From Candidatus Chryseobacterium colombiense (GTDB lineage Bacteria > Bacteroidota > Bacteroidia > Flavobacteriales > Weeksellaceae): a DNA stretch of 64,000 bases. The notes below the pieces were generated by a model that worked only from the letters and a program-made list of their open reading frames with translations, searched no databases and was not told the origin of the DNA. Below are positions 1 to 9,522 of the stretch, piece by piece. Made by a program: the position numbers and the translations under genes. How positions within the stretch are numbered: the stretch's first letter is position 1; each line of letters starts with the position of its first letter. The stretch covers positions 1,426,001-1,490,000 of the forward strand of contig CP119310.1 in assembly GCA_029203185.1 (NCBI GenBank), read 5' to 3'.

Positions 1-3000
1 CTTTTACTCCTTCCTGATTCACTAAACCTGTAGTTGTTTCTAGTAAACGTGTATTCCTCCATAAAACACTTGCATCAAACCAATCAAAAGCAGGAACTTC
101 TACTTGTTCACCATTAAAATATTCTAATCTTTTTTGATAATACTTTTGACTCAAATATTGTCTGATATCATAAAATGTTACAATAGAAGTCGCGGTATAG
201 AACTGATACCAGTCAAACTTATGAGCCGCAAATTTATCCAACGACATATCATACATATTTGCTAATAGCTCTGCACTGATTTTCTCCTTTCCGTTTCCTA
301 AAACTTTTACAGACCATTTTTCTTTGGAATTGGGCTGAATTTTATCTCTGAAAGTAACCGTTTCTATTGCTAACTCTTTTTCTTTGGCATCTTTTATTTC
401 AAGATTTACAGACTGTGTCTGAACATCATTAAATGTAACAATCTGAAACTGTACATTCAATATTTGTACAGTTTTATCTTTTGGAATTTCTACCCCATAT
501 TCCAGGATTCCGTTTTTAAGCTGATGAACCTCTGAAGTTGTTTTTCCTGATCCGTCCTGCACAAAAACATTGACTAAAGCGTTGGGAATCGAAGAATACA
601 CATAAAAAACAGCTTTCTCTCCTCTTACAAATTCTTTTTTAGGCTCTACAACAGTAAGAAATGTCTTCTGATTGGCCAGCGAAGAATTCTTATTCCAGAC
701 ACTGAAATTCTGTACAGTTTTTATGGTGTCTTTACCTTCAATATTAAATAATTCAAGCTTATAATCTCCTGCTTCTAATTTTCCGAGCTCTAAATTTTCA
801 GAGGATTCGGTTTTGGTGGTGAGTACCTGAGATTTCCAATTTTCCGCCTTATCATTTTTATCATACAGATCATGTGGAAACTTACTGATGAATTCTTCCT
901 TTGAATATGTTGGTAAATCCTGAACTTCGGAAATAAAGTTATTTCTAAAAATCCGGTCAGGTGACTGAAGCTTTGAAAGTTTTACCTGATAGGACTTTTT
1001 AAGAAGCTGGTCGTTATAATTCTTGGTTTCAACCTTTACTTTTACATTTTCGCCGGAGAAAATATTCTTAATTTCTTCTGCTTGAATATAATGAGAAACC
1101 GAAGATACTTTCAGGTTCGTATCCGCTGTTTGTGTCTCCCCATTAATATCCGTCACAGAAGCGTTAATTTCATAATTGTCAATTTGAATCCCTTCCAGTT
1201 TTTCATCTTTCTTAAGATCTAATTTGATGATAAATTCTCCCTTCTCATTCGTTTTTGCCTCCCCTAAAATCGAGTTTTCATTATCGTCATCTTGCGGATA
1301 CCAGCTGAAATACCTCCAGCGGATATTCCGTTTTCTGATTTCATAATTGACCGTTGTATTACTTAAGGCAACTCCGGAAAACATCATGGCTTTACCTTTC
1401 AGTTCAATAGTCTGTCCGTATTTGTACTCCTCTTTTACCGGATCAAATGTCACTTCGAACTTAGGTCTTTTATATTCTTCAACCCTAAAGTTGAAGTAAC
1501 CATCGTTTTCTGAAGTTTTCAAATAAAATATTCCATTCAGTTTACCTTTTGGCAAAATGAAACTTCCGTGATAAGAACCAAATTCATTGGTCTTAAATGT
1601 TTGAGAAGAAACTTCCTGCCCATTCGTATCTGTAAGCGTAATTTTTTGTTGTAATCCAGCAATGACAGATTCAACCTCTTTATCACGCTGAATATTGATC
1701 ACTTTAAAATATACTGTTTGTCCTGGTCTGTAAATAGCTCGGTCTGTAAAAATCTGCGCTTTACTACTTTTAGTATCTTTATTCTGATCGATTGTATTCA
1801 TCGCCCTATTTCCATAGATCTGCATTATCTGGAAATCATTTGTTTTGGGCTGTCTGGTCAAAAAAGTTCGGTAATATTCTGTATTCGCCGTTGTTGGAAA
1901 TTTAAAAACTCCTTTATCGTCAGTTTTTCCTTCGGTTTTAGTTAACGTTTTATTTCCGACAAATTCATAAAATGTAAGATTTTCATTAACAGTCGGTTTT
2001 CCATTTTCACTATTCACCAGTTTCAGTTCATCTGATAACGGATTATTATTTGTCTTTTTCTGATAAATAATTTTGTTATCTGAAACCAGGAAATAAAAAT
2101 CTTTCTCATCATCACTATCCTTATCATTAATTCCTGTTACAACATATTCTGCAACATAGACTCCGGAAGGAAGCGGCTTGATTTCTAAAGATGTTTTATG
2201 GGATTGAAAATCTTTCAGATCGCTTAATGTATATGCTTCTTTTCTAACCAGACTTTTTTTAATTTTATTCAATGGATTTCCGTAAGAATTTCTTGCATAT
2301 TGTAAAAAAGAACTCAGGTCTTCTTTTACTTCATAAATATTGATTGAAAACGCAGAGACATTTTTATATTCTGCTACCAGATGAATCGGCTTATTACTTT
2401 GTGTCTGCCCTTCATATTTAATATTCAGAGAAGGATTCAGAATCTGGTTTTCCTTGTTTTTAATATGATCAATAAAAGGAGATTTTGGATATTGAGCTTT
2501 GGCCTGATTAATGAACTCAATTGCTTCCTTTTCTTTATTTTTACTATTCAGTTCATCAACAATATCACCAATAATCAAAACTTTATAGTCGCCATTAATA
2601 TCAGATTTCAAAAGTGTTTTGAGCTGCTCTAACTTATCTTTGCATTGATTAAAATCACAATTATTCTGTAATTTTCTGTGCATAAAATACAATTTGGAAT
2701 TTCCAGTATTCTGAGCAATCAATTCATTATAAATCTGGTCAGTAACGGTATGATTCACTTCCAATTCATTCTTGGTAAAAAGATCATTGCTGGAAAGAAA
2801 ATCTATTTTCTTTACTGAATACCAATCCCATAAGGTTGGGAAATAGGAAATATAATCGTTAGGTGAAAAAACATTCTCATATTTTTTAAGAGCAATTTTT
2901 TTCATTTCAGCTTTTAGCTCATCAAGCTTCTGGTAATTTTTATTCAGATAGTTCTTAAAATCCAATTTGCTCCAGGTTTCAATTTCAGAATTATCCTGAG

Positions 3001-3409
3001 AATTGATATTTGTCCGGCTTCTGATCTCCCAAGAATGTTCATTATAATAATCCATGAGAAAACCACTTAACAGAACCTCAAAGACAATTTTATCTTCTCC
3101 TTTCAGTTGTTTATCAACTTCTTGTAGTTTTTTGAAAAGCTTACTTACAGAATCATTTTTCTCATCGTCTCTTGTTCGGTTCACAATGGAGAATTCTCCT
3201 TTCAAAGATTGTATAAGCTGCACAATATTATTTTCTTTCATCGCCTGTTTTTGTATGTCTAAAATGATGGGAAGACTCGATTTGTATATGCCTTTTTGAG
3301 AATTAGCAGATACTTTTTTCCACTGCTCATCATAATATTTCTGGGCAAAAGCAGCAGAAAAATTCAATAGGAACAGCAAAAGCAGAAAAATCTTGGATTT
3401 TTTTTTCAT
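1..3409 (-). CDS. Alpha-2-macroglobulin family protein (C-terminal part outside window)
   Basis: About 1136 codons are visible, reading leftward out of the window, so the C-terminus is missing. The start at 3409 gives MKKKSKIFLLLLFLLNFSAA followed by FAQ, a clear signal peptide. Around residue 550 there is TDRAIYRPGQTVYFKV, the hallmark of an MG2 macroglobulin domain, followed by more beta-rich MG-like sequence (for example VEEYKRPKFEVTF). The bait, thioester and receptor regions would lie beyond the window, so whether a thioester is present cannot be said. Bacterial proteins of this family are periplasmic or surface protease traps. The start is only 18 bp from the divergent gene at 3428, so promoters must overlap coding DNA. 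The family call is firm, the exact function is not. Confidence 0.85.
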   Translation of the reverse strand, partial: MKKKSKIFLLLLFLLNFSAAFAQKYYDEQWKKVSANSQKGIYKSSLPIILDIQKQAMKENNIVQLIQSLKGEFSIVNRTRDDEKNDSVSKLFKKLQEVDKQLKGEDKIVFEVLLSGFLMDYYNEHSWEIRSRTNINSQDNSEIETWSKLDFKNYLNKNYQKLDELKAEMKKIALKKYENVFSPNDYISYFPTLWDWYSVKKIDFLSSNDLFTKNELEVNHTVTDQIYNELIAQNTGNSKLYFMHRKLQNNCDFNQCKDKLEQLKTLLKSDINGDYKVLIIGDIVDELNSKNKEKEAIEFINQAKAQYPKSPFIDHIKNKENQILNPSLNIKYEGQTQSNKPIHLVAEYKNVSAFSINIYEVKEDLSSFLQYARNSYGNPLNKIKKSLVRKEAYTLSDLKDFQSHKTSLEIKPLPSGVYVAEYVVTGINDKDSDDEKDFYFLVSDNKIIYQKKTNNNPLSDELKLVNSENGKPTVNENLTFYEFVGNKTLTKTEGKTDDKGVFKFPTTANTEYYRTFLTRQPKTNDFQIMQIYGNRAMNTIDQNKDTKSSKAQIFTDRAIYRPGQTVYFKVINIQRDKEVESVIAGLQQKITLTDTNGQEVSSQTFKTNEFGSYHGSFILPKGKLNGIFYLKTSENDGYFNFRVEEYKRPKFEVTFDPVKEEYKYGQTIELKGKAMMFSGVALSNTTVNYEIRKRNIRWRYFSWYPQDDDNENSILGEAKTNEKGEFIIKLDLKKDEKLEGIQIDNYEINASVTDINGETQTADTNLKVSSVSHYIQAEEIKNIFSGENVKVKVETKNYNDQLLKKSYQVKLSKLQSPDRIFRNNFISEVQDLPTYSKEEFISKFPHDLYDKNDKAENWKSQVLTTKTESSENLELGKLEAGDYKLELFNIEGKDTIKTVQNFSVWNKNSSLANQKTFLTVVEPKKEFVRGEKAVFYVYSSIPNALVNVFVQDGSGKTTSEVHQLKNGILEYGVEIPKDKTVQILNVQFQIVTFNDVQTQSVNLEIKDAKEKELAIETVTFRDKIQPNSKEKWSVKVLGNGKEKISAELLANMYDMSLDKFAAHKFDWYQFYTATSIVTFYDIRQYLSQKYYQKRLEYFNGEQVEVPAFDWFDASVLWRNTRLLETTTGLVNQEGVK

Positions 3410-3427
3410 AAATGTTATTTTTGATCA

Positions 3428-4183
3428 ATGAACTTTTTAAAAATACTGAAAAAATCCTTTATCGACAGTCAATTGTATGTGTCTTTAATGGGAACTCTTT
3501 TTGCAGTGTTTTTCATGGAAGAGCAAAATACATTCCGTTTACCGAGTGTTATTTTAATTTTCATCACCTATTTCAGCGGTTATCTTTATACAAAGTATCA
3601 GCATACCAAATATTTTTTTAAAATTCTCATTTTAAATGGTATTGCAGGCATTATCTGCGCTTTGCTGATTTATCATAATCACAATGAAATAAGATTGGTA
3701 AAATGGTTTATCATCGTTGTTTTGGGATTGCTTTACAATAGTTTTTTTCTCGATGTTTATATTCGTAAAATTCCTCTTTTAAAAGTATTCTATGTAGGGC
3801 TAGTCTGGGCTTTGGTTAATTGTTGGCTGACTTTACCTGAGTTTAATTTTCCAATCTTTTTTATCAGCTTATTTTTCATTACGGCACTCGTTTTACCCTT
3901 TGATATTCGGGATATGAAACGGGATACAGTACAAACCTTTCCCATGCTGATCGGGGTTCAGAATACAAAATACATTGCTTATTCACTGATTTTTGCAAGT
4001 ACGGTTCTGTCTATTTTTTATTTAACACCGCATTATTCCATTCCGTTTTTTCTGTCGGGAATTATCTCTTATATTTTCATTTATTTTTCTGAAAATGAGA
4101 GGAGTGACGCTTATTTTTCATTCGGAGTAGAAACCTGCTCTGCACTTCCTTTTTTATTTTTACTAATAATGGAGTATTTTTGA
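3428..4183 (+). CDS. Polytopic membrane protein, UbiA prenyltransferase-like
   Basis: A 251-residue, very hydrophobic protein with about eight membrane segments. The stretch LPFDIRDMKRD in a loop at about residues 157-167 resembles the second Asp-rich motif of UbiA-type prenyltransferases. The usual first motif (NDxxDxxxD) is not obvious, which leaves activity doubtful. It sits 3 bp upstream of recF, so the two are probably cotranscribed. I see the membrane topology directly; the UbiA relation is an inference from one motif and the overall pattern. Confidence 0.6.
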   Translation: MNFLKILKKSFIDSQLYVSLMGTLFAVFFMEEQNTFRLPSVILIFITYFSGYLYTKYQHTKYFFKILILNGIAGIICALLIYHNHNEIRLVKWFIIVVLGLLYNSFFLDVYIRKIPLLKVFYVGLVWALVNCWLTLPEFNFPIFFISLFFITALVLPFDIRDMKRDTVQTFPMLIGVQNTKYIAYSLIFASTVLSIFYLTPHYSIPFFLSGIISYIFIYFSENERSDAYFSFGVETCSALPFLFLLIMEYF

Positions 4184-4186
4184 CGA

Positions 4187-5266
4187 ATGATTATTAAGAA
4201 GCTTTCCCTGTACAATTTCAAAAACCATTCTGAAAAGAAATTTGAATTTTCGCCCCAAATCAATTGCTTTGTGGGAAACAACGGTGTAGGGAAAACCAAT
4301 ATCCTGGATGCATTGCATTATCTTTCTGTGGGTAAAAGCTTTCTGGGAAATACGGATCTTAATAACATTCTGAAAGACGAAGATTTCTTTACCATCGATG
4401 CTGAAATTCTAAGTGAAGACAGTGAAGACAACATCAAAATCCTTCAGCCTAAAGAAGCCAAAAAAGTCATTAAAAAAAATGACAAAAGCTACGATAGAAT
4501 GGCAGATCATATCGGATATTTGCCTAGTGTAATGATTTCGCCATATGATTCTAATCTAATTTCAGATTCGGGGGAAAGCAGGAGAAAATTCCTGGATTCC
4601 ATGATTTCCCAGACTGATTCTGAGTATCTTTTTGATTTGATTCAGTATCAAAAAACAATTCAGCAGAGAAATGCCTTATTAAAGTACTTCGCAAAAAATC
4701 GCGTTTGGGATAAAGATTCACTGGAAATTTATGATGATCCGATTTCTAAATTCGGGACTAAGATTTTTGAAAAAAGACGGACTTTCGTGGAAAAACTGAA
4801 TCCTATCGTTCAGAATTTTTACCAGATCATTTCAGGCGGAAAAGAAACGGTTTCTGTTATCTATGAATCCCATCTCCTAAACGATTCTTTTGAAAATCTT
4901 TTAAAAGAAAGTCTGGAAAGAGACAGAATGCTTACCTATACTTCAAAAGGAATCCATAAAGATGATCTTCTTTTTGAAATGGATTCTGTTTTAATCAAGA
5001 AAACAGGTTCACAAGGGCAACAAAAATCATTCTTAATTTCATTAAAACTGGCACAAATGAGCCTGATAAAAGAATTAACGAATAAAACTCCGATCCTTCT
5101 GTTAGACGATATTTTTGATAAATTGGATGATCACAGGGTTTCTCAATTAATTGAACTAGTCAACCAGGAAAATTTCGGGCAGATTTTTATTACGGATACG
5201 CACAGAGAACGTACGGAAAGTGTAGTAAAAAAAATAAATGAAGAGAGTATAATTTTTGAGATATAA
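4187..5266 (+). CDS. recF: DNA replication and repair protein RecF
   Basis: A 359-residue RecF. The N-terminus has the typical IIKKLSLYNFKNHSEKKFEF beginning and a Walker A motif GNNGVGKTN at about residues 30-38. The Walker B region ILLLDDIFDKLDDHR lies near residue 305, with the ABC-signature region GSQGQQKSFLISLKLAQ just before it. RecF is an SMC-like ATPase that acts with RecO and RecR to load RecA at single-strand gaps. Length is normal. It is followed by the DUF721 gene, whose start overlaps no more than the last base pairs, a common arrangement in Flavobacteriia. Confidence 0.97.
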   Translation: MIIKKLSLYNFKNHSEKKFEFSPQINCFVGNNGVGKTNILDALHYLSVGKSFLGNTDLNNILKDEDFFTIDAEILSEDSEDNIKILQPKEAKKVIKKNDKSYDRMADHIGYLPSVMISPYDSNLISDSGESRRKFLDSMISQTDSEYLFDLIQYQKTIQQRNALLKYFAKNRVWDKDSLEIYDDPISKFGTKIFEKRRTFVEKLNPIVQNFYQIISGGKETVSVIYESHLLNDSFENLLKESLERDRMLTYTSKGIHKDDLLFEMDSVLIKKTGSQGQQKSFLISLKLAQMSLIKELTNKTPILLLDDIFDKLDDHRVSQLIELVNQENFGQIFITDTHRERTESVVKKINEESIIFEI

Positions 5267-5267
5267 T

Positions 5268-5561
5268 ATGAAGAAGAAAAAACGCGAATACCAATCCTCA
5301 GAACTTGTAAAGTCTTTTGCAAGAATTCATGGTTTTGAAGGTAAACTGGTTGCTTTTGAAATTAAGGATTTTCTGGAAGAATATCTTGATGAAAGTCTTT
5401 TCCGTGAAATAAAAAGTGTGAATATTGAAGACCGTTGTATAATTATAAAAATCAATTCTCCTTTATTAAAACATGATTTTCAGCTTCGTAAAAGTTTTTT
5501 TCTGAAAAAATTCCAGGCTCAGTTTGGAAAAGAAAAATTTAATGATCTTCAGGTTTTGTAA
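5268..5561 (+). CDS. DUF721 (DciA-like) protein
   Basis: About 97 residues when started at MKKKKREYQ (5268); a longer in-frame start at 5256 is less likely. The sequence shows the DUF721 pattern: a basic N-terminus, an amphipathic helix, then alternating strands ending LRKSFFLKKFQAQFGKEKFNDLQVL. DciA proteins in other phyla load the replicative helicase DnaB. Position directly after recF supports a replication or repair role. The last 23 bp overlap the convergent gene ending at 5539. Confidence 0.8.
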   Translation: MKKKKREYQSSELVKSFARIHGFEGKLVAFEIKDFLEEYLDESLFREIKSVNIEDRCIIIKINSPLLKHDFQLRKSFFLKKFQAQFGKEKFNDLQVL

Positions 5562-7566
5562 TGGTGCTATTTCTTAAATCATCCGCTTTCTGATCTAATT
5601 TTGAACGCAACGGAATAAAAAACCTCAACGGATTTTTCAAAAAGTATCTGAAAATTTCTTTATAGATTTCACTTACCTGACCAAAGTTTAATTTTCTTGA
5701 TCTAAATGCCAAAAACATTGACAGTGTGAAACTTACCAGGAAGTTGAAAAATCCAATAAGGAAAACCGTGACAAAGGAAATCCAAAATGTATAAGAATCT
5801 ACTGAAAAATCTTTCCCGTAAAGTCCTAAGGCAAAGTTTCCGGCAGCAAAGGTAATGTGGCGAATATCCAGGTCTAATCCCAAGAATAATCCAACCGGAG
5901 CGGTTGCGCCTAAAAATACCCCAAACCAGAAGTTAGATATAATTCCCGGCCAATTTTTAGCATAATATTTTGAAAGACCTTTGGCAAATTTCTTTCCAAA
6001 GAATTTTCTGATGGAAAGGTTTTTGGCAATACGTTCAGGAATCTGATAAAAGACAGAATTATTCCCAATATTCCCTGAGATAATCCCAGAAATAAAAAGA
6101 TAAAATCCGGCGATACTCGCATGGAGAATTGCCTTTGACTTAAACGGATCCAGATCTTTTAGCAGCTTATCTGACCGATCTATCGCCATATTCTGAGAGG
6201 TAAAAACATCCAGTCCGTAAATAATGATCAAGGCAATCGGAAAAGAAAGCAAAACGTTTCCAACGAAAGCGATAAACTGACTTCTGAACAACTGGGAAAC
6301 AAGATGGGCAAATTCCGTATTATTTCTTGTTCCTCCCCCTTCTTCCGAAAGCACTTTGGTCATCGTCGCCGCCGTCATTGCAGGCTGCTTGGTTGCCAAC
6401 GTGAATCCCATCAGATAAATCATGATAAATCCCATTGCATAATTCATGGAATATAAAAAAGCATGGAAAAAATCACTTCCCGGAAAGTATCCGTAAAGCA
6501 TTTTCAACACACACAAAGCTCCTACAATGATCCCTCCTCCACTGGCTTTATAGAACATCTTCATGTATTCTTTCCGGGAAGAAGTAATGTAATGGCTTCC
6601 GGTTTCTGCTGTATGATTCGTGATAAGATGAGAAATAAGCCTCGTACTGTCGTTGACAAGCTCAGAAATATTATTCTTATGAGATTTATATCTTATAATA
6701 TTAAATATCAGTTGCTTCGAATTGATAAAAACATCTTTTTCTTCATCAATGATCAGCAACTGAACTATTTCATAAATTCTATTGGTTTGCTGACGGATTT
6801 TCAGCAAAGATTGATTGATCTTACCCGAAATTCCATATTTGCCAGAGTTTTTAAAGGCAATCGTTACAAATTCCAAGCATTGCTCTGCATAGATTTTTAT
6901 CTGCTTATAGCGACTGTCTTTGGAATGGAGCTGTAATTCCGGGTTATTATCGAGTTCTTCAGCAAGTCCTTCCAGTTCATTCTGTAATGCTAAAAAAGGA
7001 TTATCAAAATTTCTGTATTCCGGTGCCATTCTTACGACCTCAACTTCCATTGCCATTCCAGTAGCACGCCAAGAAAGGATATTCATCGCAAAAATCAGTT
7101 CTTTTTTGACTACGGGTTTGGTTATAAAGTCTGAAGCTTCAAGAAGTTTCAAGAACTCATCCACTTCATTTTCGGGAAGGTTCTGGAAAAATTTAAGATC
7201 TTTTTGTGGGCTTAAACTCACGTTATCGATCATATACCATACTGTATTTTCATTTTCTACAGGTGGTAAGACTTTGTTTAAGATTCGTTTTTTAAGCTCC
7301 GGGAAAAAGGAATTCTCAGATAGAATATTAGCTTCAGTCAATGATAAATTAAAAGGTCTTCCCTTAAAAATATTATGAATGTAATATTTAAAATTTTCAG
7401 TGATCTGAGGATTGCTTTTAAAAAAATTGAGTACATCCGTAAAGTCTGCCTTTTTAATACTCTCTAAGAAATCTGCGAACGGTTCTAGAGAGAGGGTTTC
7501 GTTCTTAAAGGAAAAATATTTTTTAAGAACAGACTCAAAGTTTGTGCTGGAATTAAAAAGCTTCAT
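5539..7566 (-). CDS. SpecificRecomb (PF10136) family membrane protein
   Basis: About 675 residues from MKLFNSSTNF at 7566; an in-frame ATG at 7608 would add 14 residues. The N-terminal half is soluble and helical. The C-terminal half carries several hydrophobic segments and blocks typical of the family, such as GTRNNTEFAHLVSQLFRSQF and GFYLFISGIISGNIGNNSVF. The family is historically named site-specific recombinase (Gcr), but these are multi-span membrane proteins without a known recombinase catalytic motif. The gene should not be counted as a mobile-element gene. It ends convergently with the DUF721 gene, with 23 bp overlap. Confidence 0.75.
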   Translation of the reverse strand: MKLFNSSTNFESVLKKYFSFKNETLSLEPFADFLESIKKADFTDVLNFFKSNPQITENFKYYIHNIFKGRPFNLSLTEANILSENSFFPELKKRILNKVLPPVENENTVWYMIDNVSLSPQKDLKFFQNLPENEVDEFLKLLEASDFITKPVVKKELIFAMNILSWRATGMAMEVEVVRMAPEYRNFDNPFLALQNELEGLAEELDNNPELQLHSKDSRYKQIKIYAEQCLEFVTIAFKNSGKYGISGKINQSLLKIRQQTNRIYEIVQLLIIDEEKDVFINSKQLIFNIIRYKSHKNNISELVNDSTRLISHLITNHTAETGSHYITSSRKEYMKMFYKASGGGIIVGALCVLKMLYGYFPGSDFFHAFLYSMNYAMGFIMIYLMGFTLATKQPAMTAATMTKVLSEEGGGTRNNTEFAHLVSQLFRSQFIAFVGNVLLSFPIALIIIYGLDVFTSQNMAIDRSDKLLKDLDPFKSKAILHASIAGFYLFISGIISGNIGNNSVFYQIPERIAKNLSIRKFFGKKFAKGLSKYYAKNWPGIISNFWFGVFLGATAPVGLFLGLDLDIRHITFAAGNFALGLYGKDFSVDSYTFWISFVTVFLIGFFNFLVSFTLSMFLAFRSRKLNFGQVSEIYKEIFRYFLKNPLRFFIPLRSKLDQKADDLRNSTITKPEDH

Positions 7567-7616
7567 TAGTACAAAGATACTAAACTTGTTTAAACTTATT
7601 AATAACAATAAAAGAT

Positions 7617-7642
7617 ACCCAGCTTAAATCCTTAAGCTGGGT
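7617..7642 (-). terminator. Rho-independent terminator after mtgA
   Basis: A perfect 11-bp inverted repeat (ACCCAGCTTAA/TTAAGCTGGGT) with a 4-nt loop, followed on the minus strand by a T-rich stretch. It lies 14 bp past the mtgA stop and 51 bp before the start of the PF10136 gene, so it separates the two minus-strand genes. Confidence 0.8.
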
Positions 7643-7655
7643 TAAACTTTCACGT

Positions 7656-8300
7656 TTATTTCAAGCTCACGTTTCTCATCTGTCTCATGATCCAATTGTG
7701 CTTCTTAGTCAGATATGGTGAAGGATTTTTCGGATCATATTTTTTGGGATTTGGCAAAACAGCAGCAATCCAGGCTGCTTCGGAAGTTGTAAGATCTTTG
7801 GATGATTTTCCAAAATAGTATTTTGAAGCGGCTTCTATTCCAAATACCCCCTGTCCCATTTCGATAGAATTCAGATATCTTTCTAAAATAATATCTTTAC
7901 CCCAAACTTTTTCAATAATAAAGGTATAAACAGCTTCCAAACCTTTTCTTAACCAACTTCTTCCCTGCCAAAGAAAAATATTTTTTGCTGTTTGCTGAGA
8001 GATCGTACTGCCACCTCTTATTTTTTTTCCTTGTTCATTGTGCTTCATCGCTTTTTCGATCGCAGAATAGTCGAAACCATCATGCATGAAGAATTTTTGG
8101 TCTTCAGAGGCAATTACCGCTTTCTTTACTTTGTCTCCCATTTCATTGTAAGAAATATAATCTCTATGAAGTTTCCCATATTCAAAAAGACCTCCGATCT
8201 GTGTAATGGTAATGGGCGGATTGAAAAACCGTCCCCAAACAATAAAAAAAACATTCAGAATAAGGATTATAAAAATAATCTGCTTAATTTTTTTCCACAT
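7656..8300 (-). CDS. mtgA: Monofunctional biosynthetic peptidoglycan transglycosylase
   Basis: A 214-residue GT51 enzyme that polymerises glycan strands from lipid II at the inner membrane. One N-terminal membrane anchor (about residues 5-24) is followed by the family motifs: KKAVIASEDQKFFMHDGFD with the catalytic Glu at about residue 67, then GGSTISQQTAKNIFLW, then the region ILERYLNSIEMGQGVFGIEAA. Length fits MtgA with no penicillin-binding domain. It has its own terminator. Confidence 0.95.
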   Translation of the reverse strand: MWKKIKQIIFIILILNVFFIVWGRFFNPPITITQIGGLFEYGKLHRDYISYNEMGDKVKKAVIASEDQKFFMHDGFDYSAIEKAMKHNEQGKKIRGGSTISQQTAKNIFLWQGRSWLRKGLEAVYTFIIEKVWGKDIILERYLNSIEMGQGVFGIEAASKYYFGKSSKDLTTSEAAWIAAVLPNPKKYDPKNPSPYLTKKHNWIMRQMRNVSLK

Positions 8301-8342
8301 AAGTTCTAAAAAAGAGACACAAAAATAAATAAATCCATCGAC

Positions 8343-9389
8343 TTATTTTAATTCTTTCATATAAGTCAGCTGATAATTCGGTAACAATTCGGGATGAAAA
8401 ATTTTAATATAATCTTTCAGTACCCAGTCTGCTCTTACAATACCACTTTCGAAAAAGTCATTGGCTTTTTCTTTTTCTCTGCCTCCAATGCCATAAACAT
8501 AGCCCTTATTAAAAACATCCAGCTTGCCATAGAACGGATTCATATTCAACATTTCTTTTTTAGAAGCGTGATTGCCTGCATTTACCCAGTATTTTACCCC
8601 ATTAGCTTTTGAAAACACTTCTTCAAAGCTCATTGTTACTGCTTTTTCTTCTGTATTATTATTCAGAATATATTGCGCATTCGCATCTGAAATATAGTTG
8701 GCTACAGAGGTTTTTCCTCCCGGAAGATACCAAACATCGCCATACATTTCATTCGCCAGAACCACAGGCTTTTGTGTAGCTTTTAAAGCTAATTGCTTAA
8801 GTTCATTATAATTTTTTTCGATTTCCGCATATTCGGTTTCGGCTTTTTCATCCATCCCAAATAATTTTCCGAAAAGTTTTAGATATGCTGTTTTTTCCAA
8901 TGGTTTCTGTTCTTTATACTCATCCAAAAAAATTACCTGAATACCATTGTTTTTCAACAGTTCATATGTATTATCAAAACTGGCAATATGATTGGTAAAA
9001 ATTACATCTGGTTTTAAAGATATAATCTGTTCCACATCATATTTCTGTTCATTTCCAACATTTTTTATTTTACCCTTTTTTATTTTTTCATGAATTTTCT
9101 CAGAAAAAATATATTCCGGGCTGGAAACTCCGGTAATTAAATCTTCAGCTCCAAGTTCGGAAATATAGCCTGCCATACTTGCATTTAATAAAATCACTTT
9201 CTTAAAAGGAATCTGGCTTTTCTTAAAATCGTAGTTGAAATTTCCTGATTTTAATTTTAAAACATCTCCTGTTTCGTTATACTGTACATATTCTGATACA
9301 GAAATCCATTGTGAGGATGAAATTTTTGGGTCTCTTTTACAAGAGATTAGCGCACAAATGGCAAATATTAGAAAAATTCTTGATTTCAT
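8343..9389 (-). CDS. ABC-transporter substrate-binding lipoprotein (BtuF/FhuD type)
   Basis: 348 residues. The N-terminus MKSRIFLIFAICALISCKRD has a lipobox (LISC), so it is a lipoprotein. The fold is the two-lobe helical-backbone type: KVILLNASMAGYISELGAEDLITGVSSPEY, then VEQIISLKPDVIFTNHIASFD and a long central helix. This class binds ferric siderophores, haem or cobalamin. No permease or ATPase gene lies next to it, so the partner transporter is elsewhere and the ligand is unknown. Confidence 0.85.
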   Translation of the reverse strand: MKSRIFLIFAICALISCKRDPKISSSQWISVSEYVQYNETGDVLKLKSGNFNYDFKKSQIPFKKVILLNASMAGYISELGAEDLITGVSSPEYIFSEKIHEKIKKGKIKNVGNEQKYDVEQIISLKPDVIFTNHIASFDNTYELLKNNGIQVIFLDEYKEQKPLEKTAYLKLFGKLFGMDEKAETEYAEIEKNYNELKQLALKATQKPVVLANEMYGDVWYLPGGKTSVANYISDANAQYILNNNTEEKAVTMSFEEVFSKANGVKYWVNAGNHASKKEMLNMNPFYGKLDVFNKGYVYGIGGREKEKANDFFESGIVRADWVLKDYIKIFHPELLPNYQLTYMKELK

Positions 9390-9413
9390 GTTTCAAAGAA
9401 AAGAAAAAAGCGC

Positions 9414-9421
9414 TATATTTG
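9414..9421 (+). promoter_or_regulatory. -7 box of the tRNA-Arg promoter
   Basis: TATATTTG matches the Bacteroidota sigma-ABfr -7 consensus TANNTTTG and ends 27 bp before the tRNA 5' end. A well-spaced -33 TTG is not evident. Confidence 0.55.
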
Positions 9422-9448
9422 CAAACCTTTAAACAATAAGGAAACAAC

Positions 9449-9522
9449 GGCCTCGTGGCGCAACTGAATAGCGCATCTGATTACGGCTCAGAAGGTTACA
9501 GGTTTGAATCCTGTCGAGGTCA
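9449..9522 (+). tRNA. tRNA-Arg (anticodon ACG)
   Basis: A complete cloverleaf can be drawn. The acceptor stem is GGCCTCG with CGAGGTC (one G-T pair). The anticodon arm is TCTGA-TTACGGC-TCAGA with anticodon ACG, and the T arm has loop TTTGAAT between ACAGG and CCTGT. The discriminator base is A at 9522 and CCA is not encoded. The 3' part of the gene lies antisense to the end of the serine recombinase gene, marking this as the integration site of the adjacent element. Confidence 0.95.

Noticed and set aside
6463..7378. Long plus-strand frames antisense to the PF10136 gene
   Set aside because: They are shadows of a well-supported minus-strand gene.
5539..7566. The family name site-specific recombinase suggests a mobile element
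   Set aside because: The protein is a multi-span membrane protein of the PF10136 family in a core-genome context, with no catalytic recombinase motif.
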